A DNA stretch of 64,000 nucleotides from Macrocystis pyrifera. Lineage: Eukaryota; Sar; Phaeophyceae; Laminariales; Laminariaceae. Location of the stretch: the NCBI GenBank assembly GCA_031763025.1, contig JASSKH010000011.1, forward strand, positions 14,086,678-14,150,677, in the 5' to 3' direction. This document shows positions 55,867 to 64,000 of this stretch, one piece after another. The position numbers and the translations under genes were made by a program. The notes under the pieces were generated by a model. The model searched no databases, was not told where the DNA came from, and saw only the letters and a program-made list of their open reading frames with translations. How positions within the stretch are numbered: position 1 is the stretch's first letter; every line of letters starts with the position of its first letter.

Positions 55867-56083
55867 AAGCTACAGGGGTCAGATCTCGACGTGTGTTGCT
55901 AGCATTCGACGTTGATAAAGTATCAATGATGCAACAGATGCAATGCTGACCTCAGTCAGTTATATAGCGGACGTATTCCACACAACAAGAGTACAACGAC
56001 GACGTAAAGATCCAACAGATATGATGCATGCCACTTACAGTATAAAACCGACCTCATGATTCACAATTCCGTGGCAGAGTCAG
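55867..56083 (+). repeat. Direct repeat D2, right copy
   Basis: Counterpart of 54,768-54,995; diverged by several small indels. Confidence 0.75.
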
Positions 56084-57470
56084 CTATGTCCCTCGATGGG
56101 CTGCTCATGTGGACTCACACTCTAACATTTCATTAATTATTTCGTTCTCAGACAAACTGGGCCAGAAAACCGTCTGAAACTCATTCGTAGGATTGAGCTC
56201 TTTCAGAACATTGCAAAGACTGCCACCGGCATTCCCGTTGTTTCACACAGCCTGCGGAACGTACGCATGAGCCATCGTCTAGTTGTCTCAGCCGGTGATC
56301 TTCTTGTGTAGGGGAACACTGCCGGCCACGGCACGAGCTAAAAGAAGCTAAAGGGGTGGAGAAGGGTTGGGACTGTCTGCTCACATGTCCACAGTCTCCG
56401 GATTCAATTCGCATCATCCCCTTTGACTACATGCCGTGTCCACTTCCGGAAACCCCTCGGATCCTTGGATTACCACCGTAAGATCAGCCCAGCTGGTTTA
56501 GCGGGACAAGGCAAACCACGCCATATATTAAATGGTGGCCCGAAGTATTCTATGCTAACCAATCTGAGGGTACAAAACCTGGCCACTTTTTCTCCTATGG
56601 GAAAAGTCTCCCCCAACATGCACACTGCATGCTCCGCCATACTCACTAACGCGGCGAACGGAACCCTCCCACTACGTCAATCATCCCGTAAGAAAAAGAG
56701 TCCCCGCATGTCAAGTACCGGTACCGCCTAACTCTATTGTGCCTTTATATAGGAGCGATCACAATCGTCGCGCCTCTACGACGACAACCAGGGACAAACT
56801 AAATGCCAGAGATCATAAGAAACCCCATTCATTCAGGAAATAGTGTCTTATATCCCCTACCCCCGCCATATTTACACAGATCGCGACGGTCATGCGAGAT
56901 GACAGGGTCTTGTTTAGCATGATTGCAACATATTAATCACCTGGGGCCTACCAAAACAATGAACTCCTGCAAAATCGTAGGGCAGCCAGTGCCGAGCCAA
57001 GTGGAATGGTTTCATGCCGACAAGTGCCGCTGGCCTAGAGCAATACCGCCAGCGGCATCCTGCTCACCCCCCCTCAATTTAGCCCAAGCGCTTCAACAAT
57101 CGCCAACCCGGAGCAACAGTGTAGGACGCGCCTCGTCCATAAACCTCCCCGAAATCCTGACGTCGAAAGACAGGTGAGTCGGTGTTGCACGTGGGCGTAC
57201 TCGAACAAGGACCCCGGATTAGCTGCTCTATCTTAGGTCGGCTGTTCGAGCAGTGGTGCGAAAGACGGAGAGAGGGAGTGAACGACGCGGGCACGAGCGC
57301 AGGCACCAAAACGCGCACCAATACAACCACAAACATTGCCGAGAGACGGCGAGGGAGAAGGAGAGGTAGAGACAAAGCGAGAGAGGGGTGAAATGAGAGA
57401 TCATGCGCGCAACAGTGCTCCCTATGCCCTACCCTCGCCTTCCCACTCCGAATCCCCTCATTCTTGATGC
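56084..57470. other. Intergenic with a dispersed repeat and decayed coding-like pieces
   Basis: The minus strand near 56,400-56,470 shows RKWTRHVVKGD-like sequence that recalls the frame at 14.5 kb. Bases 56,790-56,912 match 1690-1805 inverted (CGACCATCGCG-type GACCGTCGCGATCTGTGTA core and GATCTCTGGCATTTA). A frame at 56,923-57,177 ends at AAGACAGGTGAGT, a possible donor. No gene is established. Confidence 0.4.
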
Positions 57471-57472
57471 CG

Positions 57473-58430
57473 TTAACTTTTCCCAATTGTTATCGGCGTA
57501 GCGCAGGCGCCAATACGGCGAGTTAAGTCGTAGACCTGCCCGGGCCGCCGCGCGTGTGCACCTTCCGCTCTCGACCGGCTTCGTGACGTTCGTGTCGATC
57601 GCGAACTTTCTTCGCCCTCCTTGCTACTCAGCGCGGGGCGTCTTCTCACCCCCTCGTCTCGGGCTGCCGAGTGGATCCGCTCCCTGCTCGGATTGTACAA
57701 GATCCAGAATGCGTGAAACGTGTCTAACTGCAGCGGAGTGAAGCTGTCCAGTGAATTGGCCTCCGAGACCCAGTCCGACGACTCTCCGTCGAGGTTCTGC
57801 CCCGATACCCCCATCTCGCGACCGTGGTAGCGCTGACCACCCGCTTCCTGTCCGGTAGCGTGTACATTGGTGCTGCTGTGGTCAAGCGCCCTCCGAAACC
57901 TAGGTCCGCTCCCCGCGCCATATGCACAAACTCGTAGACCATGTGGGGTACCGATAGTTGGATGGCCTTATGTAGAATGACTTCAGCGATGCAGTGGAGA
58001 TCGTCCTGGAGTGTGTTGCGCGGCGCTCGATGTGGATGACGACGCTCCGGTCCTCAATCACCAGCTTCATCATCGTGCGTTCCGGCGGCTGCTCAGTATG
58101 CGGTAGCCGTACCCCCATCGTCGGGGGGCCACCCGAGCAACCCCAGTGTACTGCCGTAGTCAACCCATGACCCGTTGGCGATATCGCTGACAACACCTGC
58201 TTCTCTGTACCGCCGCCTCCTCTTGGACGCTGCCCGTACACCCCCGTCAACGGCGAACGCGCCGATGCCGTGCGGAACGAAGAATCCGGAGCCACCCGAG
58301 GTGCCCGCACTGCTCGAGTCACGTCGTTGGGGCCACACAGACGGCGCGGACGCCCGTGCCGATCGTCCAAGTACCACCGCCGGCGTGGCCACCCCTACCG
58401 TGGTAAGCCACGAGTTTGACGACAAGTCTG
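57473..58430 (-). pseudogene. Unrecognised coding-like region spread over frames
   Basis: Minus-strand pieces with natural composition: VGVATPAVVLGRSARASAPS and SGFFVPHGIGAFAVDGGVRA (58,093-58,425), MMKLVIEDRSVVIHIERRAT (about 58,030-58,080), ILHKAIQLSVPHMVYEFVHM and GRLTTAAPMYTLPDRKRVVS (about 57,830-57,990), then SEANSLDSFTPLQLDTFHAF (about 57,680-57,780). They follow one another in order but change frame several times, which suggests a decayed gene or several short exons. The family is not recognised. Confidence 0.4.
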
Positions 58431-58606
58431 TCGTGAAACGCGAGGGTGCCCACCTGTCTGTCAGTCACGCCCCCTTCCCCGTGCCGATCGTCCAAGCACC
58501 ACCGCCGGCCTGGCCACCCCTACGGTGGCAAGCCCCTAGCATGACGGCAAGTCTGCCGTGAAACGCGAGGGTGCCCACCTGTCTGTCAGTCAAGCCCCCT
58601 TCCCCA
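58355..58606 (+). repeat. ~125-bp tandem duplication
   Basis: CGTGCCGATCGTCCAAG starts at 58,355 and again at 58,480. Both copies continue through CACCGCCGG, GGCCACCCCTAC, GTGAAACGCGAGGGTGCCCA and CTGTCTGTCAGTCA. Confidence 0.88.
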
Positions 58607-58639
58607 GATGTCTGAAGGGAGACGGCGCCGTGGTGAGTC

Positions 58640-59850
58640 TGAGGGATACTGTCAACAACGTCTCCAAGCAGCGAGGACGCAGGGGGCAGGCGTGGTCTTT
58701 GCATGCGCGGTTTGTTCGAGCATGTTGCGGTGACGTGCGCCGTGTTCATGAATCTCATGATAAGTTTCTGGGCGGTCGAGTCGATTGAAAGTCAGATGTT
58801 CCATGTCATGAGAAGTCTTGCTGCTGTAGCGTAAATCAGAGTATAGCCGCCGCTCGGCTGTTCCCGGCTGCTTGTTCTTGAACTCGTCAATCTAGGCATA
58901 CTTACCGTCCCTCTTTGTACACCACCTACGCAAGGGAAAGCACGGATGCGCTGTATCGGTTGAAAGTACATACATATGTGGACAGGATGCCGATCATCAT
59001 GATGCCTGGATCAACTACTAATTTCTTGACCCTGTACGCCCACCCCAAACCCGGAATCAATCAGCCCGCATGAGCACAAGAACTTTGAAGCAACAACAAA
59101 CAAAAACAACTAAATACGGCTCCGTACATCTGGAAGGATTACGCATTCTGCAGATGCCGTGTTGAAAAAAGCATACTACAAACATCGCGCGCTAGATAGA
59201 ACATGATTACCGCGCACTGGGAAGTTCCGGCGGGGATGAGGCAATTTTGAAAAGGAAGACCGTGGCTGCCGCTGTTCCAAGCTGTGGCCCCAAAATGGGG
59301 AAGCACAGCGGACACGAATAACACTGCAAACGAGCAATGCTGGGTATTGGTGTAAATGTCTGCAGCGTGTGGGTAAATTGTTGATGTTCGGAGTAGAATA
59401 TCCGTACGTTGTGGCAATTGTTACATGACACTACTAACGGGCAATGCTGGACCCTTTAAAAACAATGGTGCAGCACGCCCGTGCGTGTTTGAATGTTTGC
59501 ACAGCATACCCGTACAGTTTAAGCAGTGCAGTCCTACGTAGCCGCCATTTCGTGCAGTATGCCTGCAAAGGTTGTTCGTTTGGATCGTTCCAGCAACGAC
59601 GGTAACAAGTTGTAGAGGGTTGCGTATATCTTCGCAGGCGTTAGTGCAAACTATGCTGTGTGTTCATGAGGGGAGGTCGAGCACTCCGTTCTTTGCTCCG
59701 AGCTCAGATCCACTCTCTCACCTCCTGTGTCCTATGATACAACGACTAAACAAAATCTCATCAGGCCACTTGGTTGTCAGGGCATCCAGGCTTAGACTCC
59801 ACGAACACGCCAATGACTTGAACGTTTGAGGTCTGGTACCAGAAGCCAAG
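58640..59850. other. No supported gene
   Basis: Only weak duplications are visible, e.g. GAGCAATGCTGG / GGGCAATGCTGG and GTACGTTGTGG / GTACAGTTTAAG at 59.33-59.52 kb. Confidence 0.4.
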
Positions 59851-59851
59851 G

Positions 59852-60455
59852 ATGCCGTCGAAGGGATCGGCTCAAGTGGATTACGATTCGTCGAGTGAAG
59901 TTCTAACGCTGCGACGCGAGTTCAAGTTGGCGTTGACGCAGAGGCATGCATCGATGATGTATGCCATGAGGACCATGATGGCCGAGAGGAACAACGGTCG
60001 ATCGGAGCCAGGCAGCGCCGAAGGCAGCGTTGCGGTAGGAGAAAGTCCGGCAGAGGTAGAAACCACTGCCATAGGGGAAAGCGCACGAGGGGCAGTACCC
60101 ACTGCTGAAGTACGAGAGACTACTCCTGCTGTTGAAGCGGGCATTGGTCCATCGGAGTCCGGCAGCGCTAAGGGTAGCGCTGCTGTAGGGGGGAGCCTCC
60201 AAAGGGGCAGTACTGCAACAGCAAGGTACAGCTCTCAGACCATAAAAAGGACCTGCGTTCGTTAGATCTCTGAGGCCGGCTCACCTGTTGTTTGGGAGTT
60301 CGAGGAAGTGCCTTCAAGCAGCAATGATCGGGTCATGCAGAACGTGGATCGATGCAATGCGATAGATGCAAGCAGTCAGCGTGAACACTCAACGAAGCAC
60401 CACAGACACGATGACGGGCACGACGGGCACGGCAGGGCCCAAGGGGCTGGGGGTC
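59852..60455 (+). CDS. Hypothetical protein with internal Glu/Ser/Gly repeats
   Basis: A 137-codon frame (59,852-60,265) starts MPSKGSAQVDYDSSSEVLTL, has a basic/helical stretch FKLALTQRHASMMYAMRTMM and then two similar segments, SEPGSAEGSVAVGES and SESGSAKGSAAVGGS. In another frame, 60,270-60,455, SPVVWEFEEVPSSSNDRVMQ and a His/Asp/Gly-rich tail look like a continuation, so a small break or intron is likely near 60,250. No family is recognised. Confidence 0.4.
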
Positions 60456-61082
60456 GATAGGACAGGTATCACAGATCACTTGGCTTTGACTTTCTTTCTT
60501 CACTCTTGGTGGTGTTTAGTAAACACCGGTGGTAAGAAGAGCGGCGGTCCTGACCTTCGTCCAGACGTTCTTCAGCGTTCCTCTTCCGTCCATCGCCGTC
60601 GGCCCGATGTTGCAGCGCCCTTCCTCTCCGCGGTGTTGCCCTTGGACGGTGGTAAGAAGAACGGCGGTCCTGACCTTAGTCCAGATGTTCTTCAGCTTTC
60701 CTCTTCCATCCATCGCCGTCCGCCCGATGTTGCAGCGCCCTTCATTTCCGCGGTGTTGCCCTTGGACGGTGGTAAGAAGAACGGCGGTCCTGACCTTCGT
60801 CCAGAAGTTCTTCAGCCTTCATCCCCCGTCTATAGCCGTCGGCCCAATGTTGCAGTTCCTCTTGTTCCCGCGGTGCTGACCTTGGACGGTGTTGAGAAGA
60901 GCGGCGGACCTGACCCTCGTACAGTCTTCACTTGTAACTGCCAGCGCCACATCTGTCTAACACGCTCGGAGCACGTACTCATCGGCGAAAAAACATGTTT
61001 TCTTCCTGGCTCACCTGCATCTGACGTGGGGGTTCCTCTCCAAGGCCTACGTCTGCACTTTCACAATAACCTACACGTTTAA
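60366..61082 (+). CDS. Frame built of a 40-residue repeat, possibly spurious
   Basis: A 238-codon frame. From 60,528 to about 60,940 the DNA repeats with an exact 120-bp period (GGTGGTAAGAAGAGCGG at 60,528, 60,648, 60,768 and, altered, 60,888). The protein unit is GGKKNGGPDLRPDVLQ, a variable Ser/His/Arg part, then PDVAAPFISAVLPLD. Since 120 is a multiple of three, other frames also stay open, so this may be a minisatellite rather than a gene. The sequence before and after has no recognisable domain. A repeat protein is possible because substitutions look mild. Confidence 0.4.
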   Translation: MQAVSVNTQRSTTDTMTGTTGTAGPKGLGVDRTGITDHLALTFFLHSWWCLVNTGGKKSGGPDLRPDVLQRSSSVHRRRPDVAAPFLSAVLPLDGGKKNGGPDLSPDVLQLSSSIHRRPPDVAAPFISAVLPLDGGKKNGGPDLRPEVLQPSSPVYSRRPNVAVPLVPAVLTLDGVEKSGGPDPRTVFTCNCQRHICLTRSEHVLIGEKTCFLPGSPASDVGVPLQGLRLHFHNNLHV

Positions 61083-62110
61083 GCTTTTGGCCAGACATAC
61101 ATTCCACTGAAAGCTACCATCGTCCTACCCTACCACCTAACCTTTAACTGAGACTGCAGATAATTCTGCCAGTCCTGTGTCGTATGGCTATACGTGGCCA
61201 CACTACCGAGACGCTGCGGTGGCTGTCCACTTTGCCCCTCTATATATATCTGCGGGCTTGACTTGTCAAACCTGTTATAACTGTTCACCGATCAGTATTC
61301 CAATATACTCACGTACTTGTTGCATCGATGTGGCAAAACTTCACGTACCTTTCTCACGGTTCAGCGTGCGCAGTGGACTATGTCGATGCTTCCACCATTC
61401 ACGTGCCTTCGCCAGACGTTTCTCACTGTACCTTCCTTCAACAAATGTTTCTACGTAAGTTAGAATCCATCTGCTACTCTGAAGTTCGTCCAGATATCTC
61501 TAGTTTCTAGGTATGGATACCACAATTTGATATATTGACAGAACAAAAGAAACAGCTAAGATATCGAGGATTTCTTCCCAGCTCATCTTTGCCAACTTCC
61601 ACGCTAGTCCTTTGCAAGCTGTGTGTGATACTTCGGTCGCGCGTATCACGCGTTTTATATATTATATAGGCCTTTCTTTTAGTGATGATCTCAAACTTCT
61701 CTGCATTGAGAGTAGGTATTCCTTGCGAATGTGGAGGTCGTTTTATGTATACATCCATCACGGGCTGTAGGAAGTTCATGAGTTCTTTCTACTCCGGGCC
61801 AAAAATATTATTCGAGTGACTTAGGTCGTTTCAAGGTACTGACGTTCACGCCACATCGACTTGCTGGCACTAGCCAAGGTAAATATTTGATTCCGAGTTA
61901 AAAAGTGTTTGAGGGTACTGACGTTTACGCCACCCCCCCAGCACGGACACTGTCCACTCGTGAAACTTGTTCGTGCTAAAATCAATCACGCGTCTTAAAA
62001 CGGCATTCGTGCAGACCTACTTCCAAATCGTACGCCTCGTATGCTTTTTGTGGAAGTAGTTGCAGCAAGGTGGAGACAAACACCCCCCCAGAACAGAAAC
62101 TGCCCACCAC
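61083..62110. other. Intergenic with short duplications
   Basis: GGTACTGACGTTCACGCCAC (61,835) recurs as GGTACTGACGTTTACGCCAC (61,914). No gene was recognised. Confidence 0.4.
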
Positions 62111-62217
62111 CTATTTGTCGCTCCAAGCATAGTGGTCGAGGGTTGTACTGGCATTCCAATCACACCTGTCGATTCGTTCCTTCAACCCTCGACCACTATG
62201 CTTGGAGCGACAAATAG
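62111..62217. ncRNA. Perfect 35-bp inverted repeat, candidate hairpin RNA
   Basis: 62,111-62,145 is exactly reverse-complementary to 62,183-62,217 with a 37-base loop. The arms begin CTATTTGTCGCTCCAAGCAT and end GGTCGAGGGTTG. A transcript from either strand would form a long perfect stem, the shape of a young miRNA or siRNA precursor. A tiny inverted-repeat element is the alternative; no target duplication is obvious. Confidence 0.7.
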
Positions 62218-64000
62218 TATCCTGTTAGGTTGCGCAGATCATACCAAAGGTCGTCACGTTCCATCTCGGTTTAGCGTCTCACAAATGTGTACCTGTGCGT
62301 GGTGTGGCGACTTGCACATGCACTCGTTCCTTCCTACATGTGTGTATCCAATTGTTATGATACCTGGTATACGCCTTCTCATGTACCTCCTGTGCGCGTG
62401 ACGTCGAGTATCTGTATATAAACTGAATCTGTGTGAACAGCCCCAAAGCCTGGGTATTATCACGAAAACGTATAGCAAAACACCGATGGTCTGTATCCCC
62501 CTGATATTGGGTTAAGGAGCCTGGTCGGTCCTAATAGATGCTTGGCTGTATCCAGCTATACCACTCTCTTAGCTGGGGTTTTGTGTCGACTTGCCTCTTA
62601 TTCGACTGTCACTGTTGTTGTGCCATCGTGGCGATCAAAGATAGTCACTTGGAGAGCAGCAGTCAAGCAGCACGAATGAGTATATGCGTCCTGGGGAGGG
62701 TTTTTACTATCGGAAAATGCCAGGTTTTCTCTGCCCAGTTTGGTTTGCATAGTGTATCTCGAATCCACCGCTTAGGATGCATGTATCAGTTCTCGGAGAG
62801 CAGTCGCAATTCCTGCAGGCAAAGCACTCATGATCGGAGCCAACGCTCCGGGGTCCTTTCGACACGATGTAACAAAGACCAGTTTTCACATCAAGGTTTA
62901 TATTCTTTTCTAAAGTTCTAGCCCGCTCTATGCTGGGTGTACATGCCACCCTCACACTCTGCTCTAGTTCATGCACAGACTATTCTTTCTTTGTCTTTTT
63001 GTTTTTAGCTCTATTAATAGGGTGTAAATGTTACAGCATGGACACGTTCATGGTGTCATTCATTTGCGATTGGTAAGGGATGGTACGCACCATATCGAAT
63101 AGCTCGTTAATACCGTTTCTCTCACCTACCGGTACGGCACTATTTCGTACTTGTTTGTTTGCTCCAGTCGCGATGTTTTTTAGTTTTACAGCCTGTTCTG
63201 TGACCACCGGTGGGATTTCAGGAGTTTGAGCTACTATTGTTATTGTGTGAGAACATCACACGAAATGCGTACTACAATAGTATGTATTTGACCACCCCAC
63301 ATTCTTGGAGTTACAGCGTTTACCTGCTGGTCAGATTCGTTCTCGGACAACCCAATCTTCAGATGATACTTACGCAAGGGGTGGACCTAACAACAGGCAG
63401 TGTATTCTTCAAACCAAACCGATCTTGAAACCCCTCTACGCCCACCGACCATGCAGTGTTTCTTCGTACGCGTTTGCTGATTTTTCACACCAGGTACCTC
63501 ATATTTTTTTTCGTTACGTAGGTATGTATGTACGATACAGATATATCATTGATTTCCATCCCATTTGTTATCTTCGCCCTTTTTTCTCTATCCCTCCTAC
63601 GTATAGACATCCGGTGTCACACAGCAAGCTCTTTATTCCTGTCCCCGATGTGGTCTGTGCCTTGGGTTTTATTGCGGAAATACTTCAGTTCTTCGTTGCG
63701 CCTACACTCGTTAGGCGATCTCAGCAGTTGATTCCACACCTTTTTGTTGTATATATTGCGTGAATCCCCGCCTCATCCATCTTGAGATTCGAGCTCCATG
63801 GTTCAACGCTAAAAACAGAAGCGATACTCTAGACCACGCGGGCCTTTAGATGAAAAGAATAGGCCAACCATATCAAAACCAACGAAACTCTTTCATGGCA
63901 CGACCCAGAGCGGGTATACGTATGTATATATAAGGTCGAACCCTAATAAATACCATGGTATCATCTTTGTGTTTCTGTGCGGACATTATTAACGTAATCT
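62218..64000. other. No supported gene to the right edge
   Basis: Frames of 67-152 codons lack motifs. A weak LINE B-like word (GCCTGTTCTGTGACCACCGG, GTGTGAGAACA) occurs at 63,190-63,255. Confidence 0.4.

Noticed and set aside
1-64000. CRISPR array or bacterial operon
   Set aside because: No regularly spaced 25-40 bp repeats with unique spacers and no clustered co-directional bacterial genes; the 43-bp arrays have no spacers.

Overview
This is eukaryotic, repeat-dominated DNA. It has no operons, intergenic stretches of kilobases, tRNA-derived SINEs, two LINE families, several satellite and minisatellite families, CAG/CTG and AAT microsatellites, and a short internal block of CCCTAA-type telomeric repeat. 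The mix (introns with GTGAGT donors, CTG-rich introns, TTAGGG-type telomere sequence, a GT77-like secretory glycosyltransferase) fits a large-genome alga, perhaps a stramenopile such as a brown alga. That assignment is an inference, not something the sequence proves.

Layout. 1-1.3 kb: minus-strand LINE reverse transcriptase running off the left edge. 2.5-8.1 kb: a 177-bp duplication, then a 5-kb satellite of ~370-bp monomers with a five-monomer higher-order period. 9-16 kb: LINE 3' ends in both orientations, one holding a TA-flanked MITE and one holding an inverted second copy, plus a Glu-like tRNA relic and an interstitial telomeric tract. 16-24 kb: four SINEs, a possible multi-exon zinc-finger/OTU gene with a CTG-rich intron, a discrete 304-bp hairpin-rich insertion, and coiled-coil coding pieces. 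24.5-33.7 kb: almost pure tandem repeats, mainly a 42-43 bp minisatellite built of two palindromes that occurs as two diverged subfamilies. 33.8-36.3 kb: a LINE copy with its 3' UTR. 39.4-40.5 kb: the one clearly intact host gene, a nucleotide-diphospho-sugar transferase-like protein. 41-46 kb: a broken Ty1/copia remnant, a SINE and arrays of a CAG-cored dispersed repeat. 48-51 kb: an unrecognised, probably broken valine/asparagine-rich protein. 51.6-55.3 kb: a second LINE family and two further truncated 3' ends. 57-61 kb: unrecognised coding-like pieces, one made of a 120-bp in-frame repeat. 62.1 kb: a perfect 35-bp inverted repeat.

The elements interact mainly by nesting. SINEs abut LINE tails, LINEs sit in LINEs, and a MITE sits in a LINE. 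The two LINE families end in nearly the same ~80-bp 3' tail, which suggests a shared 3'-end recognition signal. The strongest candidates for something undescribed are the palindrome-pair minisatellite (26.5-32.6 kb), the structured 304-bp insertion (18.24-18.54 kb), the higher-order satellite (3-8 kb) and the perfect hairpin (62.1 kb).
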